A stretch of DNA of 51,570 nt from an uncultured Bacteroidales bacterium. GTDB taxonomy: Bacteria > Bacteroidota > Bacteroidia > Bacteroidales > UBA932. The translations under genes were made by a program, and so were the position numbers. Each line of letters starts with the position of its first letter. Positions within the stretch are counted from its first letter, which is position 1. The notes below the pieces were generated by a model. It saw only the letters and a program-made list of their open reading frames with translations, made no database searches and was not told where the DNA came from. Below are positions 16,447 to 24,294 of the stretch, in pieces. The stretch lies in NCBI GenBank assembly GCA_900321655.1, contig ONWU01000007.1, forward strand, positions 1 to 51,570. The letters run 5' to 3'.

Positions 16447-16743
16447 AATGTTGTTAATTAAGTAGAATAATTAGTGAAAGTTGATTTAGAATGGTCTAAA
16501 TGTACAAAGAATGCCAACGCCGTAGTATCTGGCGGTAGCACTTTAGGATTTTTTAGCTCGTCTTGATACCTTTCTTTATTAAAAATAGTTATAATAAACA
16601 AACGGATTGCAGGATGCACTTCCGAATACAAAGATAGTTATTTTATCCTTTTGACAAAATTTTTCGACAAAAATTCTATAATAATTTTTATCTTTGTGAG
16701 GAGTTTCGCTTTATTAGTAAATATTTTTATAATCTATACCTTT
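16447..16743. promoter_or_regulatory. Divergent promoter region between cassette 3 and the OmpA-like gene
   Basis: No gene is seen in these 297 bases. Minus strand: TATCTTTG at 16636-16629 with a TTTTG about 18 bases upstream, reading toward the lipoprotein, and the conserved leader CTAATTATTCTACTTAATTA at 16474-16455, close to its start. Plus strand: TATCTTTG at 16689-16696, reading toward the OmpA-like gene at 16744. The long, AT-rich leader of the cassette could hold post-transcriptional control. Confidence 0.6.
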
Positions 16744-18003
16744 ATGAAACGAATTCTGTTTTTTGTCTTTTGTATTCTTTACTCCGTTTCCCTGTCAGCC
16801 CAGACGGAGAACGCTTCTCTCGCGCGCGTGGGCGATAAAATGGTAGTAAAGGCAGACGTGCAGCTCACTCCCTGTATGCTCAAAGGCATCAAGACCTTTG
16901 TCCTGGAACCCCAGATTACCGATGGTGAGAACGTAGTCAAACTGGCCCCCATCGGCCTGTACTCCAAAGAGAAGTTCTATCCCTATCTCAACTCTTACGG
17001 ATTCTCCGGAAAGGCGGGAGAGAAGGTCTATTCCAAAGAACAGCTGCCCGTAACCGTCTCTCTGAACGAATCCGTTCCCTACCAGGCCTGGATGGACGGC
17101 GCCCAGCTGGAGCTGGTGCACCTTTACGAAGGCTGCTGCGGAGACAGCGGAATTGAAGCGGTGGATACCCTGTCGGCCTATGCCGAGGCCCCCATCGCGT
17201 ATACGCCCGTCTTCCATACCATCGAACCGGAGCGCCTGCTGAAGATAGAGCGCCTCAGCGGATCGGCCGCCATAGACTTCCCCGTGAACAGCATCGAACT
17301 CAAGGAAGACTTTCACAAAAACCTGGCAGAACTGAATAAGATCAAGGAAAGCATCGAGAAAGTGCAGAAGACCGAAGGTGTGAACATCCAGCGCATCATT
17401 ATCCGCGGCAAGGCCTCCCCGGAAGGTAAGTACGCCTCTAACGAAAAACTGGCCAGGGGACGCGGAGAAGCCGTCCGTGATTATATCGCCGGAAAGATAG
17501 AGATTCCAGAAGGCCTTATCGTCTCTGAGTATGAGGCCGAAGACTGGAACGGCCTTCGCAAATGGGTGGACGAGTCCAGTCTGAAGAACAAGGCCAAGAT
17601 CCTGGAAATCATCGACTCTGACATAGACCTGGACAAGAAGGAAGCCAGCATCCGCAACCGCTTCCCTTCAGACTGGGCCAAAATCAAGAAGGATTGCCTG
17701 CCCTGGCTCCGCCGCACGGAGTACGACATTGCATACCAGACCTTTGACTTCGAGTCCATCGAGTCCCAGATCACCTTTGCCAATGAGGCAATGCAGGAAG
17801 GAGACTTCGAAAAGGCCGCCGGTTTCCTGGCCAAGGCCGGAAACGGACCCGAAGCAGACTATGCCCGCGGCGTCTTCTTTGCCCTGCAGAAAGACTACGA
17901 GAAGGCCGAAGGCTACTTCCTCCGCGCCAAGCGAGGCAACGTCTCCGAGGCGGACGAAGCCCTGGCCGAGATCAGCCGCTTCCGCTACCTGCGCAGCAAA
18001 TAG
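16744..18003 (+). CDS. Periplasmic/outer-membrane protein with OmpA-like region and TPR-like end
   Basis: A 419-residue exported protein with signal peptide MKRILFFVFCILYSVSLSAQ; this start at 16744 is preferred to 16651, which lies upstream of the -7 box. Residues ~190-280 resemble an OmpA-type peptidoglycan-binding fold (IIIRGKASPEGKYASNEKLA followed by RGRGEAVRDYI), in which the first part matches the usual GhaSxxGxxxyNxxLSxxRA pattern. The last ~80 residues contain helix pairs (EGDFEKAAGFLAKAG, KDYEKAEGYFLRAKRG) like tetratricopeptide repeats. The layout resembles Bacteroidales DUF3868-type proteins linked to fimbriae, but no fimbrial genes are nearby. Anchoring of envelope structures to the cell wall is a reasonable guess. 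Confidence 0.7.
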   Translation: MKRILFFVFCILYSVSLSAQTENASLARVGDKMVVKADVQLTPCMLKGIKTFVLEPQITDGENVVKLAPIGLYSKEKFYPYLNSYGFSGKAGEKVYSKEQLPVTVSLNESVPYQAWMDGAQLELVHLYEGCCGDSGIEAVDTLSAYAEAPIAYTPVFHTIEPERLLKIERLSGSAAIDFPVNSIELKEDFHKNLAELNKIKESIEKVQKTEGVNIQRIIIRGKASPEGKYASNEKLARGRGEAVRDYIAGKIEIPEGLIVSEYEAEDWNGLRKWVDESSLKNKAKILEIIDSDIDLDKKEASIRNRFPSDWAKIKKDCLPWLRRTEYDIAYQTFDFESIESQITFANEAMQEGDFEKAAGFLAKAGNGPEADYARGVFFALQKDYEKAEGYFLRAKRGNVSEADEALAEISRFRYLRSK

Positions 18004-18081
18004 GCTGATTCTTAGCGAGTTATACGAAAAGGGGTGCACCGGCCGGTGCACCCCTCGTTTTATAACATGCCGATTATCAGC
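18004..18081. repeat. Palindromic intergenic repeat, copy R1
   Basis: The 78 bases fill the whole gap between two convergent genes. The core GGGGTGCACC-GG-GGTGCACCCC is flanked by arms GCTGATT...AGTTATACGA and TTTTATAAC...ATTATCAGC that also pair imperfectly, so the entire block can fold back. Copies R2 (40698-40778) and R3 (43064-43139) share core and arms. It probably works as a bidirectional terminator. Confidence 0.8.
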
Positions 18082-18680
18082 TACTTAACCATACCACTGA
18101 AACCCATAAAGGCCAGGGCCAGGATACCCACGCTGATGATGGCGATGGGAACGCCCTTGAAGGCCTTGGGAACATTGTTCAGGGCCAGGTGTTCGCGGAT
18201 GCCGGCGAAGATGACCATCGCGAGGCCGTAGCCCAGCGAGGTGGCGAAGGCATACACCAGGGCCTGGCCCAGGTTGAGCATACCGCCGGGAACAAAGGCG
18301 AACTCCTTGGTGACCACATTGATGGCTACACCCAGTACGGCGCAGTTGGTGGTGATCAGGGGAAGGAAAATACCCAGGGCCTGATACAGGCTGGGGCTCA
18401 CCTTCTTGAGCACAATCTCCACCATCTGCACCAGGGCCGCGATGACCAGGATGAAGGCGATGGTCTGGAGGAAAGTGATATTGAAGGGAACCAGCAGGTA
18501 CTTGTTGATAAGGTAAGTTACCAGCGTGGCCAGCGTAATCACAAAGCACACGGCCATGGACATACCGGAAGCGGTGGACAGTTTGTTGGACACGCCCAGG
18601 AAGGGGCAGATACCCAGGAACTGTGCCAGGACGATATTGTTTACAAAAATCGCCGAGATAATAATGAGAAAGTACTCCAT
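18081..18680 (-). CDS. rnfA: Rnf complex subunit RnfA
   Basis: A 199-residue integral membrane protein with six predicted helices, starting [20 protein letters not shown], the highly conserved RnfA/NqrE beginning, followed by [14 protein letters not shown] with a conserved Cys in the membrane. RnfA and RnfE are inverted homologous subunits that hold a [2Fe-2S] centre inside the membrane. It is the last gene of the rnf operon, three bases after rnfE, and its stop touches repeat R1. Length matches the family (~190-200). Confidence 0.95.
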   Translation of the reverse strand: MEYFLIIISAIFVNNIVLAQFLGICPFLGVSNKLSTASGMSMAVCFVITLATLVTYLINKYLLVPFNITFLQTIAFILVIAALVQMVEIVLKKVSPSLYQALGIFLPLITTNCAVLGVAINVVTKEFAFVPGGMLNLGQALVYAFATSLGYGLAMVIFAGIREHLALNNVPKAFKGVPIAIISVGILALAFMGFSGMVK

Positions 18681-18683
18681 AGC

Positions 18684-19271
18684 CTAGTTCTTTTTAAGGT
18701 ATTTGTTGAACAGAACCATCAGATAGCCCAGGCACAGGAAGGCGCCGGGAGCCATCACGAAGGCCAGCATACCGTCGTGGCCGCCGATGAAATTGTATCC
18801 GAAGGCGGAGCCGGAACCCAGGATTTCCCTCACCAGGCCCAGCACCGTGAGCGAGCAGGTGAAGCCCAGGCCCACGCCGATGCCGTCCAGGGCACTCTCC
18901 CCGACTCCGTGCTTATTGGCAAAAGCCTCGGCACGGCCCAGCACGATGCAGTTAACCACGATGAGCGGGATGAACAGGCCCAGGGTTTCGTACATCGCGG
19001 GGGTGTATGCCTGCATCAGGAACTGCAGCAGGGTAACGAAGGTGGCGATGACCACAATATAGACCGGGATGTGCACCTTGTCCGGAACCACGGGAGCGAT
19101 GGCCGATATGGCCATATTGCTCAGGACCAGCACAAAGAGGGTGGCCAGGCCCATCGAGAGGCCGTTGATGGCCGATGTGGTGGTGGCCAGCGTGGGGCAC
19201 ATACCCAGCAGGAGCACAAAAGTGGGGTTGTTCTTGACAAGCCCGTCTGTCAGCAGTTTGAATTTACTCAT
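18684..19271 (-). CDS. rnfE: Rnf complex subunit RnfE
   Basis: A 195-residue membrane protein starting MSKFKLLTDGLVKNNPTFVL, with LLGMCPTLATTTSAINGLSM and IPLIVVNCIVLGRAEAFA, all diagnostic of RnfE/NqrD. Together with RnfA it carries the membrane-embedded iron-sulfur centre on the electron path from ferredoxin. The start at 19271 is preferred over 19304 because it gives the standard N-terminus and overlaps the rnfG stop by 8 bases (ATGAGTAA), a sign of translational coupling. Confidence 0.95.
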   Translation of the reverse strand: MSKFKLLTDGLVKNNPTFVLLLGMCPTLATTTSAINGLSMGLATLFVLVLSNMAISAIAPVVPDKVHIPVYIVVIATFVTLLQFLMQAYTPAMYETLGLFIPLIVVNCIVLGRAEAFANKHGVGESALDGIGVGLGFTCSLTVLGLVREILGSGSAFGYNFIGGHDGMLAFVMAPGAFLCLGYLMVLFNKYLKKN

Positions 19272-19818
19272 TGTCCTGTCCTCCTTCCAGCTTGTTAAAC
19301 ACATTCAGGGCATTCTCTACCGCCTGGGTATAGGCACGGGAAGTGATGGTGGAAGCCGTGATGGCATCTACGTCACCGCCGTCCTTCTTGACGGAGAGCT
19401 TCTTGATGGAGGGGTTGAAGCCCTTCCACTGGCCCATAAACTTTTCGTCGGTGGTGCACTTGGCGCCCAGACCCGGCGTTTCGGCGTGCGAGAGCACGGA
19501 AGTGTTGTACACCACTCCGTCCGGGGTTACACCCACGATGAGACTGAGGGGGCCGCCGAAGCCCACCACGGTGGACTCGATGGCATATCCCACCAACTGG
19601 TCTCCGTCGGTGGCCTTGTAGTAATGATCGGCCTCGTTGTACTCCACCTCCGTGAAGTGAGGCAGCACCTGGGAGATGGCCCTGTTGGTCTTCTCCGCAG
19701 CCGCTTTGTCGATGGGTTCCTTGGTGAGGACATAGGCACCGCCCAGCACGGCAGAGCACAGCAGGCAGGTGAGGCCCAGCACCAGAACCATATTGGTAAG
19801 ATTGGATTTAACAGCCAT
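19264..19818 (-). CDS. rnfG: Rnf complex subunit RnfG (covalent FMN protein)
   Basis: A 184-residue protein with one N-terminal membrane helix (NMVLVLGLTCLLCSAVLGGA) and a periplasmic FMN-binding domain. The usual flavinylation motif [ST]GAT is replaced by the string DAITASTITSRA: the acceptor Thr and downstream Thr/Ser are kept, but Gly-Ala is Ala-Ser. The start at 19818 lies two bases after the rnfD stop; an in-frame ATG at 19854 would overlap rnfD. A flavin-transferase gene (apbE) needed for FMN attachment is not in the window. Confidence 0.93.
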   Translation of the reverse strand: MAVKSNLTNMVLVLGLTCLLCSAVLGGAYVLTKEPIDKAAAEKTNRAISQVLPHFTEVEYNEADHYYKATDGDQLVGYAIESTVVGFGGPLSLIVGVTPDGVVYNTSVLSHAETPGLGAKCTTDEKFMGQWKGFNPSIKKLSVKKDGGDVDAITASTITSRAYTQAVENALNVFNKLEGGQDNE

Positions 19819-19820
19819 AC

Positions 19821-20798
19821 CTACTTCCTCCCGAATTTTTTCTGTTTGAACCACATATTAAGCAGCGGCACCACAGAGTTCATGATAAGGATGGCGAAGG
19901 AAACGCCTTCCGGATAAGAGCCGAAGTAACGGATCATCATGGTGAGGAAGCCGATGCCCACACCAAAGACCACGCCGCCCCAGAGGCTCATAGGGCTGGT
20001 GACATAGTCCGTAGCCATAAAACAGGCGCCCAGGATGAGACCGCCGGTGAGGAGGTTGAACAGGGGATCCGTGAAACGGGCCGGGTTGATGCCCCAGAAA
20101 ATAAGGGACGTCAGGGCCACGGTGGCAAAGATGCTAAGGGTAATCCAGGGCTTGATCACCCTGCGGCAGCAGAGGTATACGAAACCGGCCAGAAGGGCCA
20201 GGGCGCAAACTTCACCCGCACTGCCACCCAGATTGGCGAACAGGAGATCCTTGTAATTATAGGCCGATGTAAGCTCCTGGACGGTAGAACCCTGCATAAG
20301 GCCTTCCGAAATGGCGCCCAGCGGGGTGGGACCGGAAACGGCATCCACGCCGAACAGGCCGGCGGGCTTGCTCCAGGTGGTCATATACGTAGGGAAGGAA
20401 ACCAGCAGGAACACGCGGCCCACCAGGGCGGGATTCCAGATATTCTGGCCGATGCCTCCGAACGTCATCTTGGCTACGCCGATGGCCACTACGGAGCCTA
20501 TCACGATAACCCACCAGGGAGTGGTGTAAGGCACGTTAAGGGCCAGCAGGATACCGGTGATAACGGCCGAAAGGTCTCCGATGGTGGACGGCTTTTTGAG
20601 CATATACTTGGTGATGGCCCATTCCAGCAGCACGCAGGAGGCCACGCTCACGCCCAGCACCAACAGCTCTTGCCAGCCGTAGAAGACCACAGAGCAGATA
20701 ACCGCCGGTACCAGCGCAATCACCACATCCAGCATCAGGGACCGGGTGGAGTCCTTGGAATGGATGTGAGGTGAAGGAGATACTAATAACTTATTCAT
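19821..20798 (-). CDS. rnfD: Rnf complex subunit RnfD
   Basis: A 325-residue polytopic membrane protein starting MNKLLVSPSPHIHSKDSTRS, as in RnfD/NqrB. It carries the FMN-attachment context DAVSGPTPLGAISEG, where the Thr is the acceptor; Pro replaces the more common Ala. Other conserved stretches are FGGIGQNIWNPALVGRVFLL and YPEGVSFAILIMNSVVPLL. It is the main subunit for Na+ or H+ translocation. The start was set at 20798, five bases after rnfC; the much longer open frame upstream is a shadow of rnfC. Confidence 0.95.
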   Translation of the reverse strand: MNKLLVSPSPHIHSKDSTRSLMLDVVIALVPAVICSVVFYGWQELLVLGVSVASCVLLEWAITKYMLKKPSTIGDLSAVITGILLALNVPYTTPWWVIVIGSVVAIGVAKMTFGGIGQNIWNPALVGRVFLLVSFPTYMTTWSKPAGLFGVDAVSGPTPLGAISEGLMQGSTVQELTSAYNYKDLLFANLGGSAGEVCALALLAGFVYLCCRRVIKPWITLSIFATVALTSLIFWGINPARFTDPLFNLLTGGLILGACFMATDYVTSPMSLWGGVVFGVGIGFLTMMIRYFGSYPEGVSFAILIMNSVVPLLNMWFKQKKFGRK

Positions 20799-20803
20799 AG
20801 TAA

Positions 20804-22147
20804 TTATTTTTTCGCACGAGCGCGGATAGCGCTTAACACTTGGCCCTTTCCTACGCGGATGTTGTCCAGCAGCGGAATGTGGGCGGGGCAGGAATACAGG
20901 CAGCAGCCGCACTCGATGCAGTCCTGGGCGGCATTGGCCTCCAGGGCTTCCACATCGGCCGCCTTGGAGAGCTTGTTCAGCAGGAACGGCTCCAGACCCA
21001 TCGGGCAGGCATCGGCACACTTGCCGCAGCGGATGCAGTTGGTTTCCGGGGCGCGGCGGGTCTGCTTCTCGGTAAGGAAGAGCAGGGCTCCGGTACCCTT
21101 GACGGTGGCGGCATCCAGATTGGCCACGGCTCGGCCCATCATGGGACCGCCGCTGATGATCTTGGCTGCCTCTTCGGGAACGCCTCCCAGATAATCTATG
21201 ATGTAACGAAGGGGCGTGCCCACGCGAACCAGCAGGTTGGCCTGCTTGGGGAAGCACTCACCCGTAACGGTTACGGAATTGTCTACGATGGGCTTGTTCT
21301 TCTGTACGGCATCGTACACGGCCAGGGCCGTAGCCACGTTCTGCACAACAGCACCCACGCTGATGGGCAGGGCGCCGGAACCCACCTGACGGTGCATCAC
21401 AGCGTCTATGAGCTGCTTTTCACCGCCCTGCGGATACATCATCTTCATCACCATCACCTCGATGTCCTTATAGCCCAGTCGGGCAATGACCTCGCGGATG
21501 TGAGCGATGGCCTCGGGTTTGTTTTCCTCGATGGCGATGGTGCAGGGCACCCCGCCCATAGCTTTCTGCAGCAGGGCGGCACCCACCACCACCTGCTCTC
21601 CCTTCTCCAGGAGGGTGCGGAAGTCTGAGGTGAGGTAAGGCTCGCATTCGCAGCCGTTGATGATAACCCGCTCGCACTTGGAGCCCGGAGGCGGGCTCAG
21701 CTTCACGTGCGTGGGGAAGGTAGCACCACCCAGGCCCACGACGCCGCCCAGCTTCACCTTCTCGATGATGGCCTTGGGGTCTTCGGGGATGGCGGTGATG
21801 AGGGTGTCCGTGGTGTCGATACCATCGGCCCACTCATCTCCTTCCACCGCAATCTCAATGTGGGTGCTGGCGCGACCGGCCAAATCTGCCCGGGGGGCGA
21901 TGGACTTGACGGTACCGCTCACGGAGGAGTGGATGTATGCACCCACAAAGCCGCCGGGTTCGGCAATTACCTGGCCCACCTTCACCTTGTCTCCCACAGC
22001 CACGCAGGGCACGGAGGGAGCACCGATGTGCTGGGATACGCCGATATATACGGTAGGAGCGATGGGAAGCGGGGTAATGGCGCATTCCCGGGAAATCTTG
22101 TTGTCGTGCGGATGAACACCGCCGATAGAGAATGTATGCTTACTCAT
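20804..22147 (-). CDS. rnfC: Rnf complex subunit RnfC (NADH site)
   Basis: A 447-residue peripheral subunit that passes electrons to NAD+ through FMN. Visible are a Gly-rich nucleotide-binding region (KLGGVVGLGGATFPTHVKLS), then two [4Fe-4S] motifs CIRCGKCADACP and CIECGCCLYSCP near the C-terminus. The start at 22147 (MSKHTFSIGG) matches the family and overlaps the rnfB stop by 8 bases (ATGAGTAA). The C-terminal extension of enterobacterial RnfC is absent, as usual for short forms. Confidence 0.95.
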   Translation of the reverse strand: MSKHTFSIGGVHPHDNKISRECAITPLPIAPTVYIGVSQHIGAPSVPCVAVGDKVKVGQVIAEPGGFVGAYIHSSVSGTVKSIAPRADLAGRASTHIEIAVEGDEWADGIDTTDTLITAIPEDPKAIIEKVKLGGVVGLGGATFPTHVKLSPPPGSKCERVIINGCECEPYLTSDFRTLLEKGEQVVVGAALLQKAMGGVPCTIAIEENKPEAIAHIREVIARLGYKDIEVMVMKMMYPQGGEKQLIDAVMHRQVGSGALPISVGAVVQNVATALAVYDAVQKNKPIVDNSVTVTGECFPKQANLLVRVGTPLRYIIDYLGGVPEEAAKIISGGPMMGRAVANLDAATVKGTGALLFLTEKQTRRAPETNCIRCGKCADACPMGLEPFLLNKLSKAADVEALEANAAQDCIECGCCLYSCPAHIPLLDNIRVGKGQVLSAIRARAKK

Positions 22148-23057
22148 TTGCAGCCTCCTTTTTAGCAGCCTCCGCTGCCTCTTTGGCTTTTTGCTGGCGC
22201 AGTTTGATGCGCTCCTTGATGGCATCCTTGTCCAGGGGCTTGGGGAAGTTGACGCCATGGATGGCGCCGGTGGGGCACATAGCCTCGCACTCACGGCAGA
22301 GCTTGCACTTGGCGGGATCTATGTAGGCCACATTGCCTTCCACCGTAATGGCCTCGTGCGTGCACGTCTTGGCGCAGATGCCGCAGCCGATGCAGGCGCT
22401 GGCACAGGCTTTCTTGGCCACGGGGCCCTTGTCCTTGTTCACGCAGCTGACGAACATGCGCATCCCGCGGGGGCCCTTGGGACGAAGCTCGATGATGTGC
22501 TTGGGGCAGGCCTTCACGCAGGCGCCGCAGGCGGTGCACTTCTCCTGATCCACCACCGGCAGGCCGGTGACGGGATCCATCGAAAGGGCGCCGAACTGGC
22601 AGGCGTTCACGCAGTCTCCGCAGCCCAGGCAGCCGAAGGCACAGCCGGTGTCTCCGGTGTACAGGAGCGATTTCACATAGCAGGAAGCATACCCGTCGTA
22701 CTCGTTCACCTTGGGACGGGCCTCGCAGGTGCCGTTGCAACGGACCACAGCCACCATGGGAGCTTTCTCCGTTACCTCGTAACCCAGAATGGCCGCCACC
22801 TTGGCCATGGTTTCGTTACCGCCCACCGGACAGAAATTGTTGTCCAGGTTGGGGGCCTTCACCGCAGCCTCGGCAAACGCACGGCAGCCGGCGAAGCCGC
22901 AGCCGCCGCAGTTGGCGCCGGGCATCACCTTCTCCACCTCGTCAATGCGGGGGTCTTCCTCCACCTTGAACTTCTGAGCCACCAGGTAGAGAACCAGGGC
23001 CAGAACCAGGCCCAGGACAGTCACTACCGCAATGGTCCAAATGATGATGTTTACCAT
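22140..23057 (-). CDS. rnfB: Rnf complex subunit RnfB (ferredoxin entry)
   Basis: A 305-residue iron-sulfur protein, the electron entry point from reduced ferredoxin. One N-terminal membrane helix (~4-27) is followed by a [4Fe-4S] domain with Cys50, Cys53, Cys58 and Cys76 (CGGCGFAGC), then ferredoxin-like motifs CLGCGDCVNACQ, CTACGACVKACP, CIGCGICAKTC and CKLCRECEAMCP. The C-terminus is a Lys/Ala-rich helix. It is the first rnf gene, 31 bp after rseC. The B-C-D-G-E-A order is that of clostridial and Bacteroidota operons with rnfB moved first. Confidence 0.96.
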   Translation of the reverse strand: MVNIIIWTIAVVTVLGLVLALVLYLVAQKFKVEEDPRIDEVEKVMPGANCGGCGFAGCRAFAEAAVKAPNLDNNFCPVGGNETMAKVAAILGYEVTEKAPMVAVVRCNGTCEARPKVNEYDGYASCYVKSLLYTGDTGCAFGCLGCGDCVNACQFGALSMDPVTGLPVVDQEKCTACGACVKACPKHIIELRPKGPRGMRMFVSCVNKDKGPVAKKACASACIGCGICAKTCTHEAITVEGNVAYIDPAKCKLCRECEAMCPTGAIHGVNFPKPLDKDAIKERIKLRQQKAKEAAEAAKKEAANE

Positions 23058-23088
23058 AGATATAGATTATATTGTTGTTGATTCTTCC

Positions 23089-23502
23089 CTATTGGATGGT
23101 AAAGATGTATTCGTTTTTCAGCTTGTTCCTGAAAAGGTACAGCAGCAGGTAATACAGGCCGATGGCCGCAAGGCCGACAAGGCCGGCAGCGGCTTCTTCC
23201 ACGCCGGCGGACAGAAGGCCCACCACTGTTCCCAGCAAGACGACAAGGGGAATGGCGTAGCAGAGCCACACGGCCTTCAGGCCCATGGAAGCCTTCAGGA
23301 GCACCTCCACCTCGTCTCCGACAGAATAGTTGCCGTACGGGTCTGTGGGTACTTCCACCAGCTTTTCGGCCATATCTCCCATACCACAGATGCCGGCGGC
23401 GTGGCATTCCCCGCACGCAGCGTGCTGGAGGATGCTCACCGTAGTGACCTGCGGCGTCATGTTCACTATCTTTCCCTTATGGCTTATGGATTCTTTCTTC
23501 AT
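23089..23502 (-). CDS. rseC: RseC/MucC-family membrane protein
   Basis: A 137-residue protein with an N-terminal beta-rich domain bearing four or so Cys in HAACGECHAAGICGMG, then two membrane helices (residues ~75-120). RseC proteins accompany rnf genes widely and are linked to reduction of the SoxR iron-sulfur cluster; here they more likely assist redox-centre maintenance of Rnf. Its start overlaps the stop of the preceding gene by one base (TAATG). It lies immediately upstream of rnfB in the same transcription unit. Confidence 0.88.
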   Translation of the reverse strand: MKKESISHKGKIVNMTPQVTTVSILQHAACGECHAAGICGMGDMAEKLVEVPTDPYGNYSVGDEVEVLLKASMGLKAVWLCYAIPLVVLLGTVVGLLSAGVEEAAAGLVGLAAIGLYYLLLYLFRNKLKNEYIFTIQ

Positions 23503-24293
23503 TATTTCTTGTTCTTGTCCTTGACCCAGGCCCAGACGGCGCCCACCCTCAGGGGGGCCATCAGTCCCAGGAGCGTGTGGCTGCTGTCATCGGCCAGCCA
23601 GAACTGCAGTTCCTGGTTTCCTTCAAACATGGCGCCTTGCACCACCGAGCAGGAAAAATGACGGGCGCTTCTCTTGCCCAACTTGCGCACTTTCACCATC
23701 TCCTGGCCCCTGTAGGTGAGCTTGACATCGAAAACCTTGTCATCGATGGCAAAGGCCACGGGGTACACCGCGCCTTCCTCCAGGCAGGAATAATCTATGG
23801 CGCGGAAGATATAGATGAGCGCGGGGAGATCACTTACTCCTTCTTTCAAGGGAATGTCCAGGACTTGACGGCCGCGGCTCTCGAAATTGATATCGGCGTG
23901 GATAACCCCTTTTTCCCAGTCGTAATGATACAGGTTGGATGCCATATAACCGCCCTCAAAGGTGTCCCGGGAGTACTTGAGAGGCCTCAAGTCATCGGCC
24001 GTGAACCAACTGAAGAACTCCTCCCTCATCTTGAAGAAGAGGTCGAAGAAAGGGGTGGACTGAACGCGGAGGGTGGTTTTGTATGCCGGAACTCCTTCGT
24101 AGCGGAGAGAATCCAGATGAAGCCAGGCTGTACCCACTTCCGACACCACGGCGCCCCACTTGAAGAAAAGGCCGTAGCTTTCTTTCTCTCCTCCCTGGAA
24201 GGGATGGCGGCTGAGGCTGGGTATCTTGTCCTTCTGCTGCGCGGCTGCCACAAATGGCAACAGCATGGCCCATATGAGAAGCCAACGGCGCAT
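23502..24293 (-). CDS. DUF3108-type exported protein
   Basis: A 263-residue exported protein with signal peptide MRRWLLIWAMLLPFVAAAQ. The mature chain is beta-rich with the DUF3108 pattern: KWGAVVSEVGTAWLHLDS near the start, then FTADDLRPLKYSRDTFEGGY and a C-terminal WLADDSSHTLLGLMAPLRVG. Such proteins are thought to form a periplasmic beta-barrel-like fold; no activity is established. The start at 24293 leaves one base after dnaB. The gene sits between dnaB and rseC without a promoter of its own that I can see. Confidence 0.8.
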   Translation of the reverse strand: MRRWLLIWAMLLPFVAAAQQKDKIPSLSRHPFQGGEKESYGLFFKWGAVVSEVGTAWLHLDSLRYEGVPAYKTTLRVQSTPFFDLFFKMREEFFSWFTADDLRPLKYSRDTFEGGYMASNLYHYDWEKGVIHADINFESRGRQVLDIPLKEGVSDLPALIYIFRAIDYSCLEEGAVYPVAFAIDDKVFDVKLTYRGQEMVKVRKLGKRSARHFSCSVVQGAMFEGNQELQFWLADDSSHTLLGLMAPLRVGAVWAWVKDKNKK

Positions 24294-24294
24294 C

